From: Hyphomicrobium sp.
GTDB lineage: Bacteria > Pseudomonadota > Alphaproteobacteria > Rhizobiales > Hyphomicrobiaceae
Assembly (NCBI GenBank): GCA_025458125.1
Contig: JALOTA010000011.1
Location: forward strand, 1 to 35,385
Direction of reading: 5' to 3'
Length of the DNA stretch: 35,385 bases
Numbering within the stretch: position 1 is the first letter of the stretch; each line of letters begins with the position of its first letter. The notes below the pieces were generated by a model. That model was not told where the DNA came from. It made no database searches and worked only from the letters and a program-made list of their open reading frames with translations. Below, in pieces: positions 7,569 to 14,966 of this stretch. The translations under genes and the position numbers were made by a program.

Positions 7569-8069
7569 TTATTGACTGGCGGGATTGCCGCCTCCGCCAC
7601 CATCAGTTCCGGTTTCGGAGAATCTGGTCTTTGTCGTCGAGCTCTGGATGACCTGGTTGAAGTAGGCCGCTTCGTCACCGATCATGATCGTCGGGGCGCA
7701 GTTGGGCGTGCAGCTGAACGATTGGCGCTGGCCGGCGCGGCTTACGTTCACGATTCCCCTGTCATCGCGTTCCACGACGATCCGCTGGTCCTGAATGACG
7801 TTCTTTTCCGCATCCAGAGCGATGATATTCGTGATCCCGAAGGTTTTCCCGGTCACCACGAGCATGTTGCCGGACTGGACCGTCACGTCGGCGATGGATG
7901 GGTTGCCGACGATGATCTCCGAAACCGCCCGCGGCATCCGCAGAAGTTGCGACTGGTCATAGCGCACGACCAGATCCTCGGCGCCCGCCGGCGTACAGAC
8001 GAGTGCAAGCGGCAGCACCAGCAGCGCCGCATGCCTGGCCCGAACGCCCAGGTTCAGTTTCCGCTCCAT
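7569..8069 (-). CDS. pilus assembly protein N-terminal domain protein (stand-alone CpaC/RcpA N-domain)
   Basis: A 166-aa secreted protein. Residues 1-30 are a signal peptide (ALLVLPLALVCTPAGA). Residues about 31-105 match the N-terminal domain of Tad/type II secretins (CpaC/RcpA): LRMPRAVSEIIVGNPSIADVTVQSGNMLVVTGK-type sequence with the NPSIADV core, then ITNIIALDAEKNVI. The secretin pore domain is absent: after a Cys pair (SCTPNC) the protein ends in a Gly-rich tail. Full CpaC is two to three times longer. The start at 8069 has AGAGG upstream. It is likely a periplasmic accessory of the Flp pilus secretin. It ends at its own terminator. Confidence 0.85.
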   Translation of the reverse strand: MERKLNLGVRARHAALLVLPLALVCTPAGAEDLVVRYDQSQLLRMPRAVSEIIVGNPSIADVTVQSGNMLVVTGKTFGITNIIALDAEKNVIQDQRIVVERDDRGIVNVSRAGQRQSFSCTPNCAPTIMIGDEAAYFNQVIQSSTTKTRFSETGTDGGGGGNPASQ

Positions 8070-8420
8070 GACGAGACCTCTTTCCGGAAGGACTTCGTCG
8101 ATTAGCTCAGAAAAAGGTGAAGGAAGTGCAAACGGCTGTCCCGCATCCGGACCCGGCGGAGCGGCTTTGCCCCTGCTGTTGGGCCGCCTTGGGTGATTTG
8201 ACATTTGAAGGACCCAAAAACCGCTGCCTGCGGGGCACGCGCAGATAACCGCGCGCGAGTTACCGTCAAAGCGAGAACTTGTTGAACGGCGGCTGCTTCG
8301 GCCATACGGGCGAACCTACCCGAGCAATTGGATGAAACCACGAAGTATAGCCAAGAAGGAAAAATAGAATAACGGCTTATTAAGGCTCATGAAGCTGCAA
8401 AAATGAAGAAAAAGCGCAGA

Positions 8421-8435
8421 TTAATTCATTATTAG
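8421..8435 (+). promoter_or_regulatory. possible CtrA half-consensus site TTAA-N7-TTAG
   Basis: TTAATTCATTATTAG differs by one base from the alphaproteobacterial CtrA consensus TTAA-N7-TTAA. CtrA is known to activate the flp-type pilin gene pilA in Caulobacter. A chance match in AT-rich DNA is quite possible. Confidence 0.25.
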
Positions 8436-8441
8436 CGATGT

Positions 8442-8467
8442 ATATATTGATCTAAATTTCAATATAT
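8442..8467. repeat. 9-bp perfect inverted repeat in AT-rich flp upstream region
   Basis: ATATATTGA (8442-8450) and TCAATATAT (8459-8467) are perfect inverse complements around an 8-bp spacer. It could be an operator for a dimeric regulator of flp. No known consensus is matched. Confidence 0.5.
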
Positions 8468-8522
8468 CATGTTTTATTTGGATTGTTGATTTTGTATTTA
8501 CAGGAGGTCAAGAAGTATTGAC

Positions 8523-8537
8523 GCGATTCAAAATCGC
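8523..8537. repeat. 6-bp hairpin GCGATT-CAA-AATCGC upstream of flp
   Basis: A perfect 6-bp stem with a 3-nt loop, starting 15 bases after a perfect Shine-Dalgarno-like AGGAGGT (8502-8508) and about 110 bp before the flp start codon. It might act in the 5' untranslated RNA of flp or as a protein site. Function is not established. Confidence 0.35.
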
Positions 8538-8646
8538 ATTCACCTGAGTTTAATACATTGGGATGTAGATTAGCTTCAGTTCAGACGCAACGGGCCGAAC
8601 CCCAGCAATGAACTGTTTCGAACTCAGTGGATTGGGAGATTAAAAC

Positions 8647-8871
8647 ATGACTATCTTTTCTCGCTTTATGAAGGACGAGTCGGGCGCCACGGCGATCGAG
8701 TACGGCCTGATCGCCGCTCTCGTCGGTGTTGCCCTCATCACTCCCGAAAGGGCGACGTTGCGCACAACGAAACCCACCAGCCGCGGCTGGTGGGTTTTGT
8801 CATTTTCAGGGCTGGGCGACCGCCCGGCCATCCCGGCAAAAATTCGTCAAATTAGCTATCGCAATCAATGA
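8647..8871 (+). pseudogene. Flp family type IVb pilin, C-terminal end replaced (probable internal deletion)
   Basis: The first 32 codons encode a standard Flp pilin: MTIFSRFMKDESG, then the TadV/CpaA-type prepilin cleavage site between Gly13 and ATAIEYGLIAALVGVALIT, with the invariant Glu-Tyr pair. After Thr32 the usual Flp C-terminus is missing. The frame instead continues PERATLRTTKPTSRGWWVL, whose codons are the stem-loop of a terminator (8770-8797), and it stops 25 codons later. A terminator inside a coding frame suggests the 3' end of the gene plus its stop was deleted, joining the pilin to its own terminator. The ribosome-binding site GGGAG is intact. It could still yield a short or chimeric peptide. 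Confidence 0.7.
8770..8802 (+). terminator. terminator inside the truncated flp frame
   Basis: A perfect 28-nt palindrome at 8770-8797 (arm AAACCCACCAGCCG) is followed by TTGTCATTTT, giving a strong GC-rich stem plus a U-rich tail. It is a textbook intrinsic terminator for a + strand gene, placed where the end of a normal-length flp gene would be expected. It overlaps codons of the open frame starting at 8647. Confidence 0.8.
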
Positions 8872-8931
8872 GTTCGATTCACTGGGCATTAAGGCGAAAA
8901 TGCCATTCTCATAGTAATAGTAGAAGTACTC

Positions 8932-8956
8932 ACCGGCCGGCTCACGTCTGGCCGGT
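8932..8956. repeat. hairpin ACCGGCC-N11-GGCCGGT before second flp
   Basis: A 7-bp perfect inverted repeat with an 11-nt loop, ending 31 bp before the start codon of the second flp gene. It could be part of that gene's leader. There is no U-tract. Confidence 0.35.
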
Positions 8957-8987
8957 CCCGCCCAGCTCGAGCCGGAATGACGCCGCA

Positions 8988-9161
8988 ATGAAACTTGTTG
9001 TCGATTTTCTGCGTGACGAATCCGGCGCCACCGCAATTGAATATGGCGTCATCGTAGCTGTGGTCGGGACGGGTCTGCTGACCACGCTCCAGTCACTGAA
9101 CGGCAGCGTCGTCACCTTCTACGATCGCTTCATCGCTTCAGTCGTCGGCGCGGTGGATTAG
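8988..9161 (+). CDS. Flp family type IVb pilin
   Basis: A 57-aa intact Flp pilin: basic leader MKLVVDFLRDESG, cleavage after Gly13, then ATAIEYGVIVAVVGTGLLTTLQ as the hydrophobic helix with the invariant Glu-Tyr, and a short C-terminus ending FIASVVGAVD. Flp is the major subunit of Tad adhesive pili, assembled after cleavage by a TadV/CpaA prepilin peptidase. The start ATG is supported by alignment of the DESGATAIEYG block with the truncated copy at 8647. The ribosome-binding site is weak. The gene lies 117 bp after the truncated copy's frame and converges on dapE with a 4-bp gap. The pilus motor genes are not in this window. Confidence 0.92.
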   Translation: MKLVVDFLRDESGATAIEYGVIVAVVGTGLLTTLQSLNGSVVTFYDRFIASVVGAVD

Positions 9162-9165
9162 GAAT

Positions 9166-10335
9166 TCACGAGCCCCGCTCGGCAAATCCGCCGATCACGC
9201 GCCCATAGATTTGCGTGAGCCGTTCCAAGTCGTCGATAGCCACGTGTTCGTCCACCTGATGTATGGTCCGGTTGACGAGGCCGAACTCTACGACCGGACA
9301 GTAATCCTTGATGAACCGGGCATCCGACGTGCCCCCCGATGTGGACAGCGCCGGGTCTCTGCCAGTCACCGCCCGAACCGCGTCCCGCAACTGTTCGACC
9401 AGCGGACCGGACTGCGTCAGGAAGACGTCTCCCGTTCCGGCAAACGAAACCTCGTAGCGCGCGCCCGTCGCCGACGCGGCGGCGTCGCATTGCAGGCGCA
9501 CCCATTCCTCGATCGTCCCGCGCCGCCAGAGGTCGTTGTAGCGGACGTTGAACGTTGCCTTTGCCGAGGCCGGGATCACGTTGGATGCGGTGTTCGGAAC
9601 CGAAATCACGGTAACCTGACAGTTCGACGGCTCGAAGTGCGCCGTGCCCTCGTCGATGCGCGAACCGCTGAGACGGCTGATGAACTGCGCCAGTTTCGGC
9701 ACCGGGTTGTCCGCGCGATGCGGATAAGCAGCATGTCCCTGTGCGCCGAATATGGTGAGTTCGCCTGTCACCGATCCACGACGGCCGATTTTGATTTCGT
9801 CCCCCAGCGCATCCGGATTCGACGGCTCGCCCACGATCGCCGCATCAATCGTCTCGCCGCGTTCGGCAAGCCAGCCCAAAACCTTCACGGTACCGTTGAT
9901 CGACGGACCCTCCTCGTCACCGGTAATCAGAAGCGAAAGCGAGCTGGTCTCCTCACCGGCAGCGATCCGCCGGGCCGCCGCCGCGATGAAGCAGGCGATG
10001 GCGCCCTTCATATCCACCGCGCCGCGACCGTAGAGGACACCGTCGCGCACGTCCGCACCGAAGGGATCGAAGTGCCACGCCGCCGCATCGCCCGGGGGGA
10101 CCACATCGGTATGTCCGGCAAAGCACAAGTTAGGACCGGCGGTACCCCGGCGGGCAAACAGGTTTTCCACGTCCGGCGTTCCCGCCTCGCGGAACGTCAT
10201 CCGGTGACAGACGAAGCCCATCGGCTCCAGCACCGCTTGCAGAAGCGTCAGCGCCCCGCCCTCCGCCGGCGTCACGCTGCGGCACCGGATCAGCGCCTGC
10301 GTAAGCGCAACGGGATCGGTAGGGCTGATCGGCAT
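9166..10335 (-). CDS. dapE: succinyl-diaminopimelate desuccinylase
   Basis: A 389-aa M20 family zinc hydrolase that removes succinate from N-succinyl-LL-diaminopimelate in the lysine/peptidoglycan precursor pathway. Metal ligands are visible in CFAGHTDVVPPGD (His), GRGAVDMKGAIA (Asp) and ITGDEEGPSINGT (the Glu-Glu pair: general base and ligand). The dimerisation domain begins around GRRGSVTGELTIFGAQGHAAYP. The start ATG at 10335 gives MPISPTDPVALTQALIRCRSVTP, matching family N-termini; a GTG 11 codons upstream is possible, and neither has a strong ribosome-binding site. dapD lies 111 bp upstream on the same strand, so the two dap genes are probably co-expressed. Confidence 0.96.
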   Translation of the reverse strand: MPISPTDPVALTQALIRCRSVTPAEGGALTLLQAVLEPMGFVCHRMTFREAGTPDVENLFARRGTAGPNLCFAGHTDVVPPGDAAAWHFDPFGADVRDGVLYGRGAVDMKGAIACFIAAAARRIAAGEETSSLSLLITGDEEGPSINGTVKVLGWLAERGETIDAAIVGEPSNPDALGDEIKIGRRGSVTGELTIFGAQGHAAYPHRADNPVPKLAQFISRLSGSRIDEGTAHFEPSNCQVTVISVPNTASNVIPASAKATFNVRYNDLWRRGTIEEWVRLQCDAAASATGARYEVSFAGTGDVFLTQSGPLVEQLRDAVRAVTGRDPALSTSGGTSDARFIKDYCPVVEFGLVNRTIHQVDEHVAIDDLERLTQIYGRVIGGFAERGS

Positions 10336-10446
10336 GGGGTCAGGAGCCACGATTTTCTCAGTAAACACCGCCAGGACCCTAACCGCTCGAGCCCGGCGAT
10401 GAAAGCACCGTAGGCCGAAAAACAGCGTGCCACCCGGGACGCTGCG

Positions 10447-11289
10447 TTAATCTCTCAGCAGATCGTTGATGCTGGTCTTGGACCGCGTCTTCTCGTCCAC
10501 GCGCTTCACGATGACCGCACAGTAGAGATTGGGACCCGCCTCGCCATTCGGCAACGGTTTACCCGGCATGGTTCCGGATACCACGACCGAATACGGCGGC
10601 ACCTTGCCGAAGAATTTCTCGCCGGTAGCGCGGTCGATGATCGTCGTCGAAGCGCCCAGGTAGACTCCCATCGAGAGAACGGACCCCTCGCCGACCTGAA
10701 CGCCTTCGGCGACTTCGGCCCTGGCCCCGATGAAACAGTTGTCCTCTATGATCACCGGACCCGCCTGCAAAGGCTCCAGCACCCCGCCGATGCCGGCACC
10801 ACCCGAGATGTGACAGTTCTTGCCGATCTGCGCGCAGGAACCGACGGTCGCCCACGTATCCACCATCGTCCCGCTGCCCACGTAGGCCCCGAGATTGACG
10901 AACGACGGCAGAAGCACGGCGCCGGGCGCGATGAAGGCCGATTTGCGCACGTAAGCGCCGGGAAGAACGCGGAACCCGCCCTTGCGGAAGTCGTCCGCCG
11001 TCCAGCCCTCGAATTTCGGCGCCACCTTGTCCCAGTAGAACGACCCCGCCGGCCCGCCCGAAATGAGGCCCATGTCGTTCAGCCGAAACGACAGCAGCAC
11101 CGCCTTCTTCAGCCACTGGTTGACGACCCAGCCGTCGGCCCCCTTCTCCGCGACCCGGGCCTCGCCCTTGTCGAGAAGGTCGAGTGCCGCCTCCACCGCT
11201 TCCCTGACCTCGCCCTTCGTCGCGCTGCTGATGCCGTCGCGGGCTTCCCAGGCGGCTTCAATCGTCTTTTGCAGTTCGGCGTGCGGCAT
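10447..11289 (-). CDS. dapD: 2,3,4,5-tetrahydropyridine-2,6-dicarboxylate N-succinyltransferase
   Basis: A 280-aa left-handed beta-helix acyltransferase that succinylates tetrahydrodipicolinate, the step before the aminotransferase in the succinylase branch of lysine synthesis. Hexapeptide repeats are obvious from [20 protein letters not shown] through [19 protein letters not shown]. The N-terminal helical domain ([16 protein letters not shown]) is typical. The start at 11289 (MPHAELQK) is chosen because GAGGAA lies at ribosome-binding distance; an in-frame ATG seven codons upstream has poorer spacing. It is followed by dapE on the same strand. Confidence 0.96.
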   Translation of the reverse strand: MPHAELQKTIEAAWEARDGISSATKGEVREAVEAALDLLDKGEARVAEKGADGWVVNQWLKKAVLLSFRLNDMGLISGGPAGSFYWDKVAPKFEGWTADDFRKGGFRVLPGAYVRKSAFIAPGAVLLPSFVNLGAYVGSGTMVDTWATVGSCAQIGKNCHISGGAGIGGVLEPLQAGPVIIEDNCFIGARAEVAEGVQVGEGSVLSMGVYLGASTTIIDRATGEKFFGKVPPYSVVVSGTMPGKPLPNGEAGPNLYCAVIVKRVDEKTRSKTSINDLLRD

Positions 11290-11578
11290 GTCTGGCAATT
11301 CCTCAACCATCAGGGACTTTTGAGCCGCGTTGTGCCGCCCTACCCCCTACCTGTCAACGCCGCCGCCCCGGTCGCACTGCCGAAAGCGGAATTCTTCCGC
11401 CACCGGCTGAACCCCCAACTGGCCGAGCGAAGAAACACAAACACACCCGCCCGGTAAAATCGGCGTAGCCCCCTGGCCCCATTCACCGCAGCCGCGAATC
11501 CCCTCAATCTGCCCCCGGATCAATGGAGATCCTGCCCCCGCGCCCGCGGCCGGCAAACGAACGCAAGGGATCGATCCC

Positions 11579-11818
11579 ATGGCAAAGAGTGCGAGCACGG
11601 GTAAAGGCGTGGCCTCATCGGCGGCCAAGGTTCTCAAGAGCAAGTCGGCCACGAAGGCTGAAAAGTCGGTTGCGGCCTCCGCGCTGACCCAGAAGGGATC
11701 GACGGAACGCACGAGCGCCAAGGTTGCCTCGTCGGCGGCCAAGATCTTGAAGAGCAAGACGGCCTCGAAAGACGCTAAATCAGCCGCGGCTTCGGCCCTC
11801 ACTCAGAAGAAGAAGTAG
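11579..11818 (+). CDS. small Ala/Ser/Lys-rich protein with two 29-residue repeats
   Basis: A 79-aa, strongly basic, low-complexity protein built from two tandem copies of one motif: residues 11-39 and 49-77 are the same length and identical at 23 of 29 positions (each runs from VASSAAK to SALTQK). There are no cysteines, no tryptophan, no hydrophobic segment and no signal peptide, so it is predicted soluble and possibly nucleic-acid-binding like other small Lys/Ala-rich bacterial proteins. It has AAGGGA upstream of the ATG and its own intrinsic terminator 32 bp after the stop, supporting it as a monocistronic, expressed gene. Similar lone proteins occur in plant-associated alphaproteobacteria; function is unknown. 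Confidence 0.75.
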   Translation: MAKSASTGKGVASSAAKVLKSKSATKAEKSVAASALTQKGSTERTSAKVASSAAKILKSKTASKDAKSAAASALTQKKK

Positions 11819-11850
11819 GACCTCGTACCCGCATAGGGTCTGCCACATGC

Positions 11851-11884
11851 AACGTCTTCGGCCCCGGCCGAAGACGTTTTTATT
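11851..11884 (+). terminator. intrinsic terminator of the 79-aa protein gene
   Basis: A 13-bp perfect stem AACGTCTTCGGCC / GGCCGAAGACGTT (11851-11863 / 11866-11878) is followed by TTTTTATTT. The U-tract is on the + strand side only, so it ends the gene at 11579-11818. It lies just beyond the stop of the convergent tlpA gene. Confidence 0.9.
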
Positions 11885-11889
11885 TCAGC

Positions 11890-12525
11890 TTATTTGAGGG
11901 CTTCGGCGATCAGTGCCTTCGCTGCCGCGCTATCCCACTCCGCCGGACCTGGCAGCCGGCCGAGTTCTTTCCCGTCCTTGCCGATCAATATCGTCGTCGG
12001 CATCCCGACGGCCCTTAGCCCGTTGCCGGCTTTCATCGTGGAATCGATAAAGAGCTTCAGGTTTTCCACCTTGATTTCGTCGAAGAATTTCCGCGCGGCG
12101 TCACGCCCCGCGCGATCGAGGCTCAAGGCAACCACCTGGAACTGATCGGACCCCATCTCCTTCTGCAACCGGTCAAGCGACGGCATCTCGTGGCGGCACG
12201 GTAAGCACCACGTCGCCCAAAGGTTCAAGAGAATAGCCTTGCCCTTGAAGTCGGCGAGCGTCTTCTTTGCACCCGTCTCGTCTTCGAACGACACGTCGGC
12301 AAGTTCGGCGGCCGGATTTTTGCGTACGAAGGCGACAAGTTCGCCGCCCGTGCCCTCGGCACGCTCGACTTTTGCCGGTAACGGGGCCGCCGAAGCGCCC
12401 TTTTCGTTGTCAGGGCCGCCCTGCGTGACGTATACCGCCGCAAACCCAAGCGCCGCGGCCGAGAGTGCCACGCCGATCAGCCCCAGGCGCGAGGCAGACG
12501 TTCCGGAACCGGTGTTATCCGTCAT
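11890..12525 (-). CDS. tlpA: TlpA-like membrane-anchored thioredoxin / thiol-disulfide oxidoreductase
   Basis: A 211-aa protein with an N-terminal membrane anchor (residues about 13-34, [20 protein letters not shown]) and a periplasmic thioredoxin-fold domain. The active site is WCLPC (Cys107, Cys110), preceded by NLWATW, and the cis-proline loop is VGMPTT (Pro176). In rhizobia TlpA reduces cysteines of cytochrome oxidase assembly factors, including Cu-chaperone targets, for cytochrome c and aa3 biogenesis. The start at 12525 leaves a 41-bp divergent gap to argH. Divergent tlpA-argH is a known rhizobial arrangement. The redox role is clear; the client protein is inferred. Confidence 0.92.
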   Translation of the reverse strand: MTDNTGSGTSASRLGLIGVALSAAALGFAAVYVTQGGPDNEKGASAAPLPAKVERAEGTGGELVAFVRKNPAAELADVSFEDETGAKKTLADFKGKAILLNLWATWCLPCRHEMPSLDRLQKEMGSDQFQVVALSLDRAGRDAARKFFDEIKVENLKLFIDSTMKAGNGLRAVGMPTTILIGKDGKELGRLPGPAEWDSAAAKALIAEALK

Positions 12526-12566
12526 CGATCGACCTTCATTTCCATCGGCTCAGGGAGAGCCCGCAA

Positions 12567-13973
12567 GTGTCCAGCGAATCCAACAAGATGTGGGGCGGCC
12601 GTTTCGCCATGTCTCCGGCCGAGATCATGGAGGAGATAAATGCCTCCATCGCCTTCGACAAGGCACTCGCCCCACAGGATATCCGTGGCTCGAAGGCGCA
12701 TGCCGCCATGCTGGCTGGCGCAGGCATCATAACGAAGGTGGACGCCGAGGCGATCATTGCGGGCCTCGACAAGGTCGCTGCTGAGATCGCGGCCGGCACT
12801 TTCGAATTCAAGCGCGCGCTCGAAGACGTTCATATGAACGTCGAAAGCAGGCTCAAGGACGTTGCCGGTGCCGCGGCGGGCCGCCTGCACACGGCCCGGT
12901 CGCGCAACGATCAAGTGGCGACGGATTTCCGGCTCTGGGTCCGCGACGAGATTGACGCCTTGAACGCGGCTCTCCGCGATCTGCAGATCGCGCTGGCGCG
13001 CAAGGCGGAGGCGCACGCCGCGACCGTAATGCCGGGTTTCACGCATCTCCAACCCGCGCAGCCCGTGACCTTCGGCCATCATCTGCTCGCTTATGTCGAG
13101 ATGTTCGCTCGCGATCGCGGCCGCTTTGCGGATGCGCGGAAACGTTTGAACGAAAGCCCGCTCGGTTCCGCCGCACTTGCCGGCACCTCGTTTCCGATCG
13201 ACCGCCACGCGACCGCCGCCGCGCTCGGCTTCGACCGTCCGATGTCGAATTCCCTCGATGGCGTCTCGGATCGTGATTTCGCTCTGGAGACGCTCTCCGC
13301 CGCGACGATCACGGCTATTCATCTGTCGCGCCTGGCTGAGGAAATCGTGATCTGGATGACGCCGCAGTTCGGCTTCGTTACGCTCTCCGACAAGTTCACG
13401 ACCGGTTCTTCCATCATGCCGCAGAAGCGCAACCCGGATGCTGCGGAACTGGCGCGCGCCAAGGTCGGCCGGATCGCCGGCGCGTTCCAGAGCCTTGTGA
13501 TGGTCATGAAAGGACTTCCCCTCGCCTATTCCAAGGACATGCAGGAGGACAAGGAAGTCACCTTCGACGCCATCGCCTCTTTGAAACTCGCCATTGCCGC
13601 CATGACGGGAATGATCGCCGATCTCGAACCCGTTCCCGAGCGCATGCGGGCCGCCGCCGGCCGCGGTTTCTCGACCGCCACGGATCTGGCCGATTGGCTG
13701 GTCCGGGTGCTCGCGATGCCCTTCCGGGATGCCCACCACGTCACCGGTTCCATCGTGAAACTGGCCGAATCCCGGGGCTGCGACCTCGAGGCTTTGCCGC
13801 TGGACGCCATGCAGACGATTGAGCCGCGTATCACGCAGGACGTCTACACCGTTCTTTCCGTTGAAAATTCCGTCGAGAGCCGGACGAGTTATGGGGGAAC
13901 TGCGCCACAGAACGTCCGCAAAATGGCGCAAGGGTGGTTGGCGTGCTTGGAATTGGGCTCCAAGAGCGGCTAG
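12567..13973 (+). CDS. argH: argininosuccinate lyase
   Basis: A 468-aa fumarase/aspartase superfamily enzyme that splits argininosuccinate into arginine and fumarate. The signature [12 protein letters not shown] is present in the flexible loop with the catalytic serine. Other conserved blocks are [10 protein letters not shown] at the start, [28 protein letters not shown] and [22 protein letters not shown]. The start is the GTG at 12567, behind GGGAGA with 8-bp spacing; the preceding in-frame sequence overlaps the tlpA gene and is not family-like. It is followed by lptM 33 bp downstream. Confidence 0.97.
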   Translation: MSSESNKMWGGRFAMSPAEIMEEINASIAFDKALAPQDIRGSKAHAAMLAGAGIITKVDAEAIIAGLDKVAAEIAAGTFEFKRALEDVHMNVESRLKDVAGAAAGRLHTARSRNDQVATDFRLWVRDEIDALNAALRDLQIALARKAEAHAATVMPGFTHLQPAQPVTFGHHLLAYVEMFARDRGRFADARKRLNESPLGSAALAGTSFPIDRHATAAALGFDRPMSNSLDGVSDRDFALETLSAATITAIHLSRLAEEIVIWMTPQFGFVTLSDKFTTGSSIMPQKRNPDAAELARAKVGRIAGAFQSLVMVMKGLPLAYSKDMQEDKEVTFDAIASLKLAIAAMTGMIADLEPVPERMRAAAGRGFSTATDLADWLVRVLAMPFRDAHHVTGSIVKLAESRGCDLEALPLDAMQTIEPRITQDVYTVLSVENSVESRTSYGGTAPQNVRKMAQGWLACLELGSKSG

Positions 13974-14006
13974 ATAGAGTGACGTCTGAACTGGTTAGGC
14001 CAACTG

Positions 14007-14198
14007 ATGTTGAAACCCTTCATCCGGCTTTCGTTTGTTGTGGCGCTTGCGGCGTCCGCTAGCGGCTGCGGTATCAAGGGCGGGCTTGAGGCGCCTCAGG
14101 CCAAGGAAACGGCCTCGGCCGAGAGTGGCCAGGGTAAGCCGGAAGGCGCGACCCCCAAGCCCCACCAGGGCTTCATCCTCGACGGATTGATCCGCTAG
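14007..14198 (+). CDS. lptM: LptM-type small lipoprotein (LPS-assembly lipoprotein)
   Basis: A 63-aa lipoprotein with signal peptide MLKPFIRLSFVVALAASASG followed by lipidated Cys21 in GCGIKGGLEAP, the hallmark of YifL/LptM proteins (CGxKGPLxxP). In E. coli LptM binds the LptD-LptE translocon and helps its disulfide maturation. Its position between argH and lysA is conserved across proteobacteria. The tail (KETASAESGQGKPEGATPKPHQGFILDGLIR) is Pro/Gly-rich and likely disordered. The stop overlaps the convergent methyltransferase stop by 4 bp. Orthology is inferred from the lipobox context and synteny. Confidence 0.85.
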   Translation: MLKPFIRLSFVVALAASASGCGIKGGLEAPQAKETASAESGQGKPEGATPKPHQGFILDGLIR

Positions 14199-14881
14199 AG
14201 CCGTTGCGCCCGGATCAGATCGACGCCGATCATTTTCTCCGCTGCATTGGGTGGAAGACCGACGACCATTCGCCGTTCGGCCGTGATCGCCCATCCGGCG
14301 CGCTCCAACGCAGCCAAGAACCGGGGCGCATGGATGCGCGCCGGGTCTGTCATCAAAACAGCCCCTCCCGGCCGGACCACCATCTCGAGCAGGCTAGCGA
14401 TGTCACCGTAGAGGTCGGGCTCGTAGAGGATGTCGGCGGCGATCACCAGGTTGAATGTTTCATCGCAGTGCCAGTTCCGCCAGTCGGCCCACCGGACTTC
14501 GAGATTGACCGCGTTGTTCAGGGCGGCATTCCGGCGGCACAGTGCCAGAGCTTCGTAGCTGTGATCGGTCTGGACGACGTGTCCCCCAAGCGAGGCGGCC
14601 ACCAGACCGGCGAGCCCGGTTCCGGCTCCGAGCTCCAGGACTGAGACGTCTTTCAGTCCCCCGGCCTCGGCTAAGGCATCCGCGAGCACGATGGCGGATT
14701 CCCACAGAAGAACACCGAACGGGAATGGCTCGCAGTCACCCGCCGCAGCAAGCAACCGCTCGTGATCTCGCGCGGCCGCGATCCGATAGACGGCGCGACC
14801 CGCCTCGACAGCCATGATCTCGAGCGGCAGCGCCTCCAGCCGCCGCTCGGCAGCCCTTATGCGGTCGTCCAATGTAGCCAC
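14195..14881 (-). CDS. class I SAM-dependent methyltransferase (Methyltransf_16-like)
   Basis: A roughly 228-aa methyltransferase of the lysine-methyltransferase-like group. The SAM motif I is VLELGAGTGLAGLVAA, motif II contains VVQTDHS, and the post-I acidic loop is followed by NLVIAADILYEPDLY, the DxxY-like block of this family. A preceding WESAIVLADAL helix is typical. The start is uncertain: a GTG at 14881 is used, but the frame stays open to an ATG at 14968 that overlaps the lysA start codon on the other strand. The gene is inserted on the - strand between lptM and lysA, which usually adjoin. Protein-lysine or small-molecule methylation cannot be decided. Confidence 0.8.
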   Translation of the reverse strand: MATLDDRIRAAERRLEALPLEIMAVEAGRAVYRIAAARDHERLLAAAGDCEPFPFGVLLWESAIVLADALAEAGGLKDVSVLELGAGTGLAGLVAASLGGHVVQTDHSYEALALCRRNAALNNAVNLEVRWADWRNWHCDETFNLVIAADILYEPDLYGDIASLLEMVVRPGGAVLMTDPARIHAPRFLAALERAGWAITAERRMVVGLPPNAAEKMIGVDLIRAQRL

Positions 14882-14966
14882 GTCAGGGCGCTCACCATTG
14901 CGTGTCGGGGGCCCACCCCCTATAGCTCGCTCGCCTGCCCAAGCCCATCCCGGATCGGCCTTCCTC

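Larger units (their letters stand above)
8070..8646. other. 577-bp intergenic region, partly AT-rich, upstream of flp
   Basis: This region holds no convincing gene. About 8345-8580 is strikingly AT-rich compared with its high-GC neighbours and contains several inverted repeats, listed separately, plus a near-match to a CtrA site. The remainder near 8070-8340 is ordinary GC-rich sequence upstream of the CpaC-domain gene. The region most likely carries the divergent promoters for the - strand CpaC-domain gene and the + strand flp gene. Confidence 0.6.

Noticed and set aside
8102-8341. A 79-codon - strand frame upstream of the CpaC-domain gene
   Set aside because: It lies in the probable promoter region, has no ribosome-binding site or recognisable features, and has Arg/Ala-rich shadow composition.
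8345-8580. AT-rich stretch as a prophage or genomic-island boundary
   Set aside because: No integrase, tRNA or direct repeats flank it, and both sides carry pilus genes of ordinary composition.
9211-10413. A 400-codon frame antisense to dapE
   Set aside because: Shadow frame; composition is Arg-rich, and the opposite strand encodes a complete DapE.
12522-13931. A 469-codon frame antisense to argH
   Set aside because: Shadow of argH: no family features, and the sense frame has the full lyase signature.
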